Shown here: positions 54,880 to 64,000 of the stretch, piece by piece
How the letters are laid out: every line of letters starts with the position of its first letter
Position numbering within the stretch: position 1 is the stretch's first letter
Assembly (NCBI GenBank): GCA_035578175.1
Contig: JAQMRL010000008.1
Coordinates: 87,338,541-87,402,540 of the forward strand
DNA length: 64,000 nucleotides
Source: Catonia carolina
Taxonomy: Eukaryota > Arthropoda > Insecta > Hemiptera > Achilidae
Direction of reading: 5' to 3'
Position numbers and translations under genes: made by a program
The notes under the pieces: generated by a model
Database searches by the model: none
What the model was told of the DNA's origin: nothing
The model's input: the letters and a program-made list of their open reading frames with translations, nothing else

Positions 54880-55263
54880 CGTTCTTGTCTACACACTGCA
54901 TATAACTCACGCACACAATATAGGCACAGTGAGTCCTGGGTACTTGGGATAAGGATGAACGTCAGATTCAGGCGAAGGAAATGCGGTTCTTGAGAAGAGT
55001 TCAGGAGGTACTTTCAGGGATCATACTGAAAATGAGGAAACGTGGGTTCTTTTAAATGTCTTCCATGTATTAGAAACAGTTAACCAATACAGAGAGAAGT
55101 GGGAGGAAAATTTAAAATGCATGAGTAAAGATTGATGGGTGTAACGACGATTGGGCTACATACCTTTTGGACGAAGAGATGTTGATAGACCGCGAAATAG
55201 ACGGGCAAAGAAGTCCGAAGACCTAAAAAGAAAATAAGAAGAATAAGCTGCCTCACCCATCCC
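54880..55263 (+). pseudogene. LINE reverse transcriptase C-terminal end
   Basis: In shifting frames the plus strand reads SESWVLG, then QAKEMRFLRRVQEVLSG, then VLETVNQYREKWEENLKCMS, then GYIPFGRRDVDRPR. The SESWVL, EMRFLRRV, YREKWxxHLxRM and GRRxxGRPxKRW order is typical of non-LTR ORF2 C-termini. Several stops and frameshifts occur. The catalytic domain is absent. It abuts the S1 tail on its left. Confidence 0.75.
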
Positions 55264-55337
55264 ACCTCATCAGTTGTAGAACTTTATTGTCTCAGACTCT
55301 TTTGTGTGTACGAGCACACAAACATGTGTGTAGTGTG

Positions 55338-55731
55338 TGTTGTTGTTTAGGTCATCACCTGAAAGGCTGGTTTGAACCTGTAAAGGTTTTACTAAGTAAA
55401 TCGAGGAGTGAGGTGGTTTACCATTGCCTTCCTCACTGAGTGGAAAAGCACACTTATTAGCATGCCGGGCCCTGTGGAAAGCACATATTTTCCACTCTGC
55501 AAATGACACCTTCACTTCATTCACCACAGGTCCTGGCTGTATAATGAAATTCATTACTTTCAGAGGAAATAACTTTGATTAGTGTCTTTTACATCTCTAC
55601 CTCTTCTGTTCTTAAATGCTTCAGTCATTTAGTAGGCCAGCCATGTGATAAGAAACAGAACTATTTATTTTAGCCCTGTAATGAACAGATTGAGTGTAAT
55701 TAATTTGACACTCCCCTTGTCTGATATGGGC
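55338..55731 (-). mobile_element. S1 retroposon, near full length
   Basis: Reversed S1 with the coding-like frame open from 55554 down (MNFIIQPGPVVNEVKV...) through the tail. GTGTAGTGT lies on both flanks, a likely 9-base target duplication. Confidence 0.88.
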
Positions 55732-56486
55732 AGGTGTAGTGTATATGTGTCTATAAAATGTAAGGTCGTTGCGGAAGTGAACGTTTCAGATACTGCTAAT
55801 AGGGAAGGAAAATGTACGTATACGTATAAAAGTCTTTATAGAAATGGCTCCTATTATAGGGGACTTGATGAATAAAGATATGTAAAATTTAACTTCACAA
55901 TTTTATTGAGTTATAAACACGATCTAATTTATTACTTTCCTGGAGTAAATGTTGGTTAGCTTTTAAACAATAACATAAAAAGAAACATGGTTGTCCTTTA
56001 TTATATGCTCATTTGTAGCTTTAAAGTAAATAATAGTAATTTAATTCTTGAAAATCGTGAATCTGGCAGATATAATATAAGTTTATTAGGTTTTATTATT
56101 CTAATTAACTAGTATATTTCTTATATCTTGTACTGATGATTATTTTATTGCAACTCCTTGCAATTTTGTGACTGAAAGATTTTTGCATAATTATTTTCAC
56201 ACGGTTGAGGAAAGTTTCATTAGATATTTGCTGGAGGTAACTATTCAATGATATATGTGTAAATTACATGTAAAGGAAAGTTGATTCTATTTAAGGTGTA
56301 ACAGATGTAAGGGCCTAATAAAAACCAAGATTTTATGGTTTATGTTTTGTAAATGAGTAGTCTTCATTATCTTCGCCTCCGAATATAATTATAAAATAAA
56401 TGTAAGTGTTTATATTTTTTCTAGTTTTCATTGCTATTGAAGCATTAAATCCCCAATTTAAATTATTATTTAGTAATCGTAACTTA
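55732..56486. other. Unassigned AT-rich sequence
   Basis: No recognisable feature. Confidence 0.45.
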
Positions 56487-56790
56487 CCCTACCGGGTTGG
56501 TCGTGATATAAAGTCGTCGCCGCGAGTCAGCTGTTTAACAGCTTATTTTCGAAGATGAAGGTTGTGGTTCAAATCCTTGTAAAGGTAGTTACTTTTATAC
56601 GGATTTGAATATTATACAATGGTTATTGGTGTTCTTTGATGGTCGGAGTTGAATTATCCATACTCTCTTAGGAATGGTCGGCTTGGGTCTGTACAAGATT
56701 ACACCTCATTTACACGCCATGCACGTCATCCTTATCTTACTGGGTTATGGGCTTGTTTATTGTTCTGTATTGAACAGACAGAAATGTTTA
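56487..56790 (+). mobile_element. S2 SINE, full length
   Basis: Head CCTACCGGGTTGGTCGTGAT (A-box region) and GTGGTTCAAATCCTTGTAA (B box), then the body to TTGTTCTGTATTGAACAGAC. The final TAGGGATTAAAAA is replaced by other sequence. Confidence 0.85.
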
Positions 56791-56837
56791 CAGATTGCAG
56801 TGAGATGAGGATGATATTAAAGGAGTTGTATAAAAGT

Positions 56838-57570
56838 AGCTAACTACCTTTACTAGAATTTGAACCAGAACCTTATTTTCCGAAAATCAGATGTTAAACA
56901 TCTTATTTTACAACATCAGCTGACTCACGGCGACGACTGTACCTCTAGACCAATGATTCTCAACCTGGTGGTCATGGTGATATTTTAGGGGGGGGGGGTT
57001 TGTGAAACAATAATGAAATCATTTAATAATTCATGAGAAAAAATCATTTGTTATAAACTTTCTTATAAAAACGTTACATGCAATAAGTACACTTACTTGT
57101 AAAGAAAAGAATTTAATCATTAATTAATTATTAAGTGATGGTTGGATGTTCAAACATTCTCTTACAGTGAGTATTACGGTAGGAGATTAATTTACAAAGA
57201 ACACGTACAAATCAAGTTGGAACTTGTAAATTGCTCATGTATGTGCATGTCAAACATGCATGTTCATACACGTCGCTACTATAAAAGTATAAACGCAGCA
57301 ACAGAAAATAATAGCAATAGTGGTATTCCATTTTTTTTACTGTCTGTATTTTCTTTAAAGACATAAAATTAGTGCAGTTTGATTATATAATATTTAAAAA
57401 TAATTTTACATTTATAATTAGTCAAAATTCAATTATTAATAGTAAGGCTTACTATTATTATGAGGGGGGGGGGGTCGCAAAATATTAATTTTATGTATTT
57501 TTACTACTTGGGGGTCGCTGAGCAAAAAAGGTTGAGACTCACTGCTCTTAACCAACCTGGTGGGTTAAAA
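56838..57570 (-). mobile_element. S2 SINE head, reversed, split by hAT-like element
   Basis: Reversed S2 head from AACTACCTTTACTAGAATTT through GACTCACGGCGACGACTGTA to CTCTAGAC, resuming after the insert as CTCTTAACCAACCTGGTGGG. Only the 5' part of S2 is present. With the forward copy at 56487 it makes an inverted pair. Confidence 0.85.
56951..57544. mobile_element. hAT-like non-autonomous element
   Basis: Inverted ends CAATGATTCTCAACCTGG and, as complement, CAGTGAGTCTCAACCTTTTT are typical of hAT-type MITEs. The flanks CTCTAGAC and CTCTTAAC form an 8-base target duplication with two later changes. Subterminal G-runs and GGGTCGC repeats mirror each other. The interior, including a 74-codon frame at 57142-57366, has no transposase motif. 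Confidence 0.85.
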
Positions 57571-58047
57571 TTACAGTGGGTGGAAGAGATTTCTTACTTT
57601 GGTCATATAATAAAACGGGGAAAATATACAAGTTATTGAGAAATTTTCTACAAGGATAAATTTAAGGGTGGAGGGAGTTCTGGCTCATAAACCTTTAACA
57701 ATGGAATAGTCTCACTTCAGTGGACCTTTCCAAAGTGTAGTGGATTGGATTAGATTGACCATAATGCTCGCTAAAGTCCATTAAGGACAAAATTAATTAA
57801 TTTTGTTCGAAATTATTACCATGTTAGTTCAACTTGTTACCTTACCTGAAGAACGTGCTAAACTAAAGAACATATTTTTATTAATTACCTTTAAATTTTT
57901 TTGAGAGATATAGTATCATAAAATTCGTTGTTCAACGCAGAAAGCAGCCTTGAAATGTTATTACAAGTTATTTACCTTACTGTACGTAGTGCTAATAATC
58001 TCATATCCTACGCAAGTTATGTTTAGAATTTCATAAACCTGGTAAAG
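57571..58047. other. Unassigned sequence
   Basis: The first part (GTGGGTGGAAGAGATTTCTT, GGTCATATAATAAAACG) has the flavour of a LINE C-terminus (FGHIIKRG-like residues) but is too short and broken to claim. Confidence 0.35.
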
Positions 58048-58440
58048 GCCCAGGATGGGCAGGTGGAGTGTTAAATTAATTGCACTCGATCTACTGGTCC
58101 CAGGGTTACAAAAATAGTTCTTTTTCTTATCACATAGTCAGCCAATTATATGACTGAACTATTTAAGAACAGAAGAGGTAGAGGTGTAAAATACACTAGT
58201 CAGAGTTATCTCCTCTGAGAGTAATGAATTTCATTCTACAGCCAGGCCCTGTGGTGAATGAAGTGAAGATTTCATTTGCAGGATGGAAAGTGGGTGCTTT
58301 TTGGAGGGCCTGGCATGCTGATAAGCATACTTTTTCACTCAGTGATGAAGGCAATAGTAAACCACCTCACTTCTTGTTTTTACTTAGTAAAACCTCTAGA
58401 GGTTCAAACCAGCCTTTTGGCTGTTGACCTAAACAACAAA
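58048..58440 (+). mobile_element. S1 retroposon, near full length
   Basis: From GCCCAGGATGGGCAGGTGGA to GACCTAAACAACAAA. The flanks AACCTGGTAA and AACCCGGTAA are a 10-base target duplication with one change. The coding-like frame is open from 58224 until a frameshift late in the copy. Confidence 0.88.
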
Positions 58441-59100
58441 CCCGGTAAGATCTTTCATTTAATTTATTTATATTGATATTACAGACCAGTTGAAACATAA
58501 CTAAGGTAGAATATTTAATATAAGGTATATAGATTTTAAAATGGTGTAATTGAATAGCTAAGGTGTGGTGTAAGTAATATTTTGCTTATCTTTACTTCAG
58601 GTAAAGGTTATACTTAATAGGTAATTAAATTAATGTTACAACCAATTGTAAGTACTACACAAATTTTACAAATGTATCTTACGGCAAGTTTATGTATAGT
58701 CTATTGTTTAATAATGTATTAACTCGGTGTTTTATATTTCATACATCTTGATAAAGTAATTTTATATTTGATATGCACGATTTTTATTATCATCAAAATA
58801 TCAGATAATTTTATTTATAATCATTATGATTTGGTATTGTAATATTCAACATGATAATTTTTGCACATCTAGTTTGTTTGTGGATGAATTTACGATTATA
58901 TCTGTATAAATTTTGTGTTTGTTTCGATTTATCCATGTTGAAAAATATTATTTATTTATTTTCCCATTACTTTAGAAAAATCATTACAATACAAATTAAT
59001 TTCCTTTTATGCTAAAAGTATTCTACCCAACTATGGTTTTCCATGTTCAAGGGTAGATCAATTTAGTGTTTCTTTGTTTATTTCTACTGCAACTACTTTT
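58441..59100. other. Unassigned AT-rich sequence
   Basis: No recognisable feature. Confidence 0.45.
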
Positions 59101-59504
59101 ACTCATAACAGGCTGGTGGAGAGTTAAATTATTTTCACTCGACTACTAGTACCAGGGCTACAAAAAATAGCTCTGTTTCCCATCATACGTCAGCCAATAA
59201 TATGACTGGCAAATTTAAGAGCAGAAGAGGTAGAGGTGTAAAAGGTACTAATCAAAATTATCTCCTCTGAGAGTAATGAATTTCATTATACAGCCAGACG
59301 CTGTGGTTAATGAAGTGAAGGTGTTATTTGCAGGGTGGAAAGTACGAAAGTGCTCTTAAAGTGCTTGTTATGCTGATAAGCATACCTTTCCACTCAGTGA
59401 GGAAGGTAGATTAATGGTAAACCACTTCACTCCTCGTTTCTCTTAGTGAAGCCTTTAGAGGTTTAAACCAGCCTTTCTGCTGATGATGACTTGAACAGAA
59501 CAAC
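59101..59504 (+). mobile_element. S1 retroposon, near full length
   Basis: From ACTCATAACAGGCTGGTGGA to GATGATGACTTGAACAG. The hairpin is weakened (CAGCC-TTTC-TGCTG). Small indels break the coding-like frame. Confidence 0.85.
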
Positions 59505-61559
59505 ATTCTTACCTACAGAAAAATCAATAAAAATCTTCAGCGTTAGTCATTACGTTAACACCATTAGAATAACACGTGAAAAAATTACTTTTATAAAATC
59601 TAAATGAACTATTATAATTTAATAGATTATTAATACTTTGTACTGTTATTTTTTATACAGTCACTAAAGTTTTAAAAATCAGCATACGTATCTTTTTAAG
59701 TGATATTTTTTGAGAAAACGTTTCGAAAAACTTTTGAATTTTGATTAGTTGCTCCTAAAATAGCGGTTCACAAGAATGGTAAGCTTAGAAGTTTGAGAAA
59801 AAGTACACTAAGGTGTAGTTTTCTACATCTTAGTGTAGTTTTCTACACTAAGGGAAAAGAATTGGTCTTTTACTCACAATTATTATTAATTACAGAGTTA
59901 CTGCTACATTATCTGAACCTATTAACTTATAGCAAACAACGAACTTTACGATGATTTAGGAAATATAAAAATTTAAAGGTTGTTAAAAGTTCAAGTTCCA
60001 TTACTGTCAAAGTTTAGTAAAGAGTTTACAGTGTGTGCTATTTAAAAATAATTACGTTCCTACATGATTATTAGTCTAAATTATTTTGTGCAAATATTAG
60101 TCTTAAATTTTACCAACTAAAAATGAGTTTCAGAAACATTTGTTTTAGCAGGCTGTTATTAAAATATACCTAAGTTAAAAACAAACAAGTTAACCTCACG
60201 AATTGGTCATTATTAATAGCATATGATACGCAGTTTTGTGAGAGTTTACTAGATTGTAATTACAGAATATATTCAGTTATTTTTGGTAGAATCATAGTAG
60301 GCATTTGACCTTTGTTCTTAAAATTTTAAATTGTTTGTCCAAAAGTTGTTGTGCGAATCGATGGTTTCATTATAGTAATACACGTTTTAGTTATCCAATG
60401 AACCAAACGGTTAATTAAAGTGTCAAAAGTTATGTTTTTAAATTAGGTTAACGCTTCGTTATAGAGCTAATCTTGAACAATAATTTATAAATTTGTTGTG
60501 TAATATGCCTACTTTTGAATTATTATACCTGTTATTTATTTGTGTGTTAGAACTTCTTCCAATATACCTTTCAGGCGTATTCATTTAGAATACTATTGTT
60601 AAGTTGTAACTCTGTCGTGGACTACCCACGTCGATACATTTTTTAACTTCCGATTAGTACAAAAGATTGAAATTAATAGGTTCCAGAAAATAAAATCTTA
60701 CTTTACAAAATAACTGTTATGTGTTCACAGTTAATTAGGCCTGAATATAATTTTATTTTAGTTATTTGAGATTTTATCACTTTTAAAAATATAAACAAAT
60801 GTTTTTCTTTTTTTTGTTTCAGGTAAGTGATTCCGTACCATAGAAATTTAAATTTGTTGAAATTGATAGAGTGAGTATTTAATTCTTATGTAATGTGGAA
60901 GTGTGTAAAAATTTTGTAGAGTTAAAATATAAAATAATCTATATTACAATAATTGGCATACTCTGTTAAAATTTTACTTCAATTGAAATATTTTCAAGAA
61001 TTAATAAAGCTACGATAATGTATGTAGGATTAAAATTCTCGGGACGTTACGCATTATCCAACGAAATGTGTGTTAATTAATTTGGTCCAACTGATCTAAA
61101 GTTACGGTGGTACATAGAAATAACGAACTTCCGACCCGACCATAACTTCAGTACAATTGAACCAAATTAGATAAATGAGAGTTCATTTGAAAGTGTACGA
61201 TGTCCCAATTGTTTTAAGCTCACGCTCATTGTTTTAACTCCTATAGAACTCGAGATATCTATATTTTAATTTCAGTTTAAGTTGGTGTTAAATCCGACCG
61301 GCTGGCGGCCGGCTTGGTGTAGCGCTTAGAACGTTACCATTTTCCATATCACTTTGTGTATAGATGACGAACACCACAGTGAATCGTTCCAAACCCCTTT
61401 CCATAATAAAGCTTGAAAATAATAAAGCGCTGGGTATCTTAATTTAAAAACACCAAGATCTTGCTTTTATTTTACGCCCAACTATTGTTTTCATTAATAA
61501 TAATGTTGACGTTGAAAGGAGGTAGATAACAATAAAATAAATTGAAGAATATTAAACTT
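59505..61559. other. Unassigned AT-rich sequence
   Basis: No family shared with the rest of the window. Near 61311 GGCGGCCGGCTTGGTGTAGC hints at a decayed tRNA-like A box, with TCGTTCCAAACC as a weak B box ~85 bases later. Confidence 0.4.
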
Positions 61560-61620
61560 GACAAGGATCGAACTCGGTACACTAACAGACCGTCCACATC
61601 ACCAAGAAAACCGAGTGAAT
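61560..61620 (-). mobile_element. tRNA-like SINE head, decayed
   Basis: The minus strand reads TTCTTGGTGATGTGGACGGT (A-box region) and CCGAGTTCGATCCTTGTCAA (B box) at about the right spacing. No tRNA cloverleaf is convincing, so a SINE relic is more likely than a tRNA gene. Confidence 0.4.
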
Positions 61621-62412
61621 AAGGGGTACTTTAGCTAGTGTTTTATTACAACTTGTCAGACCATAAGTTTTTTTTGGTTTAACTTTATTTTTATTTAAAA
61701 CGGTGAAATATTTTTATTTGCATATGTCAATTATAAGAAAATTAGCGTATCGGTATAAATAATCTATATCCCTTTTTTGGGGTGTTATGCATAACGAAAA
61801 GCAGCTTTTATGATTATCGAAACTGCGTCATAAAACCTGGTTATATTAAAACACAATGATTTAGTTAAACGCTGTAAGGTAGCAAGAATCATTTTTTCTC
61901 CGTCCTTAAATAGTTCTAAAATTTTCATAAATGACGTTGTCAAGACCGGGAATAGTTTTTTCGAAATTTTATGCTAAATTAGCATAAGATCGAAAAAATA
62001 AAGGTTCTTCGTTTTAAATGAAATGGATATTCCGTTTCTTGACAGGCGTAGGGATTGTCTATTTTTGATTAAATATTCGTAATTCCCAATATTTTTAAAT
62101 CATCATAGAAGGTGTATTCTGGAACGAGGGGAACAATCACCCTCTTGGATAATTCGGTGAATATAATGTATTAGGGCCGACTTTTGTTGTATTTTTCGAT
62201 TTTATATTGTTGTATGAAATACTGTTTGATATAAATCTTGTATTATTTAGCATCCTATTTGTCTCAACTTACTATCAATGCAGAAATATTAATCTTTTCA
62301 GGACAAATGTTCTCTTATGTGACAACACCGGGAAATAATTAAAAGAAATTTGGGAATTTTTTAAAGGCATTTTTGTATTTCTCCATTATATTTTGCGGGA
62401 AATTACAGACTC
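61621..62412. other. Unassigned AT-rich sequence
   Basis: No recognisable feature. Confidence 0.45.
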
Positions 62413-62712
62413 GACCCACCGGGTTAGTCTAGACGATAAGTCGTCGCCGCGAGTCAGCTGTTTAACTGGTATTTTTCGGAGACGAAGGTTTTTGGTTCAA
62501 ATCCTTGTAAAGGTAGTTACTTTTATACGGATTTGAATACTAGACAGTGGTTACCGTTGTACTTTGATGGTTGGGGTTCAATTAACCATACTTTCTTAGG
62601 AATAATCGGCCTGGGTCTTTACAAGACTACATCTCATTGGGTCATGGGGTTGCTTATTGTTCTCAATTGAACAGATTGCAATGTACACACATTAGGAATT
62701 AAAAATAAAATT
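62413..62712 (+). mobile_element. S2 SINE, full length
   Basis: Head ACCCACCGGGTTAGTCTAGA, GCCGCGAGTCAGCTGTTTAA and TTTTTGGTTCAAATCCTTG (clean B box), then the body to ACACACATTAGGAATTAAAA. A ~30-base deletion removes the CACGTCATACA block. Confidence 0.88.
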
Positions 62713-62763
62713 ACAGGCTCGTCTCAGAACGTTTCATTGTCAACCTTCGGACCATGGCAGTCA

Positions 62764-62931
62764 GGCTAGAGAGACTCAAACGTGCAGTTTGCTGACCCAC
62801 GTGGATATCAGAGATTAAGGGCTAGAGAGACTAAACGTGCAGTTTACTGACCCACGTGGATATCATAGGTTAAGGGCTAGAGTAACTCTAAACGTGCAGT
62901 TTGCTGACCCACGTGGATATCAGAGATTAAG
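62764..62931 (+). repeat. Tandem array, three ~56-bp units
   Basis: Units at 62764-62820, 62821-62875 and 62876-62931 share GCTAGAG, AAACGTGCAGTTTGCTGACC, CACGTGGATATCA and GATTAAG. Each holds a CACGTG palindrome. Units differ by a few bases. They lead directly into GC-richer DNA. Confidence 0.9.
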
Positions 62932-64000
62932 AATGACTTGTTCATTGTGATGCCTTCCGGGGTCGTGTTCTGTTAGTACTTGAAGCTCTGTTAAGCTACG
63001 GCCCCACTGCAGGCATCGAGGCTAGATGGAAATGGCGCCCGGATGCTTTACCCACGTAAAACCAACATGTGAAATGTTATGGTGGTGACCACATTGGAGC
63101 CACCTAGCACTGTTTGAAACCGGGTGATTCGCCAGGTTTAACAGACTTGTCGGTTCAGTAGGTGTCGAGGCTGGTGTCATACTGGTGGCTGTATTGTTTA
63201 TTACCTATTGGCTGTACTGTGATTAGTGATTTTTAAGTGACTGAGTAACACCTCTTTAAGAATGTCGAACGTTTATCTTCTCATTCTCAAATATTCCACA
63301 AATTTATCATTGTACAAACGAGCGTCTTTGTACAAGTATAAAATTCGCCGAAAACTTCCTTACTCGAATTAATATCATGTACCCACTCATTTGTACAATT
63401 GTCACCTAATTTTAAAGATAAACTTTCCACACGCATTAACTCCTTGCACAAATCTAGAGATGACATCGTTGCACGTGTCTGAACTCGACTGAGTTAGTTG
63501 CAATGTGCCACCTCCCTGTTGCAGTCCGGCCGTAATGAATCTTACCACTAGACTTTTGCCTTTTCATTAACACGTGCCTCTTACAGTGCGGCCGTAGCCT
63601 TAGGGAACTAGATCGAATGGATTGCGGGGGATGGTAAACTTCACTAAGTGGTGTTACTTCGCGTGTTGACCTTTTAAGACTCGTGAGAGTACCATTTAAG
63701 GCCGAGTGAGCTGCTCAGAAGGATTGTTTACAGGAATTTGTTGACCGTTAACGAACGGTGGAATCCCTCGGGAAGTTTTAGTGTTCCCTTTGGGGTCTGC
63801 CGGCCGTTTAGGTCGCGTGGACATTTTCAAAGGCGGGATTGGGAGCCGCTTTGCGTTCCCTATCGGTCTTGTCATTCACTCGTTTTACTTTTATATCTTA
63901 TTTCGTACATATCCCCTTGTGACACCTAACTGTAAAATCTGCTGCCACTAATGACTTTTGGAGAAGTTTTCCATTTATGTTGCCACTTTCGATATGTGCC
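62932..64000 (+). other. GC-richer tract of unknown nature, open at window end
   Basis: Base composition changes sharply here (for example CTTCCGGGGTCGTG, GGCGCCCGGATGC, CTGCCGGCCGTTTAGGTCGC). CGGCCGTA-type blocks recur at about 63525 and 63588. No confident protein is seen; the 63-codon frame at 63738-63929 has no domain. It could be the 5' region of a large retroelement, promoter DNA of a host gene, or unrelated. The end of the window prevents a decision. Confidence 0.4.

Noticed and set aside
63032..63045. TGGCGCCCGG as a primer-binding site of an LTR retroelement
   Set aside because: The match to a tRNA-Lys end is only about ten bases, and no LTR ending in CA lies directly before it.
1..64000. 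CRISPR array, operon or bacterial features
   Set aside because: No regularly spaced short repeats, no dense coding, and abundant eukaryotic retroposons.

Overview
This window looks like non-genic nuclear DNA from an arthropod, most likely an insect. It is AT-rich, has no long open reading frame, no operon-like layout and no recognisable single-copy host exon. It is crowded with short retroposons, non-LTR retrotransposon ends and small DNA transposons typical of insect genomes. From memory, the tRNA-derived SINE family called S2 here resembles repeats of auchenorrhynchan Hemiptera (planthopper or froghopper type). That placement is a recollection, not a proof.

Five repeat families, named only for this annotation, account for much of the sequence. 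S1 is a ~390-bp SINE-like retroposon (18 copies or fragments) with a LINE-like 3' hairpin and an AAC-type tail. S2 is a ~300-bp tRNA-derived SINE (11 copies). S3 is a ~160-bp tRNA-derived SINE, two of whose copies sit inside piggyBac-like elements. S4 is a tRNA-derived SINE with a poly-A tail (2 copies). F1 is a ~0.8-0.94-kb non-coding element of unknown class (11 copies or fragments), built from two diverged ~135-bp modules. A few further tRNA-like SINE heads are called S5.

Layout: 1-4.3 kb holds F1, S1, a mariner MITE and a LINE 3' end. 5.0-8.4 kb holds two pogo/Tigger relics in conflicting orientation, a foldback hairpin and a young S4 insertion. 9.3-10.5 kb is an S2/S1/S1 cluster. 13.2-15.8 kb holds an R1-like LINE end and a long foldback. 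16.5-17.4 kb is a rearranged mariner whose left end is an inverted copy of its own 3' end. 17.7-20.4 kb has two F1 copies and a piggyBac-like element carrying S3. 21.9-24.0 kb is a Helitron with Pif1-helicase remnants. 26-34 kb has several LINE ends (two jockey-like) and S1/S2 copies. 34.6-41.7 kb is a dense nest of piggyBac-like elements, S3, an unclassified MITE, F1, S1 and S2. 42.5-47.3 kb is mostly F1. 50-60 kb has S1 and S2 copies interrupted by Tc1/mariner-like and hAT-like elements. 62.4-64 kb has S2, a ~56-bp tandem array and a more GC-rich tract running off the end.

Nothing here appears to be a working gene: every recognisable coding stretch is a broken transposase, helicase or reverse transcriptase. 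The value of the window is its nesting record: which element sits inside which, the preserved target-site duplications, repeated use of one insertion site, and two families (S1 with a kept-open frame, and F1) that may not have been described. Boundaries come from comparing copies by eye and may be off by several bases.
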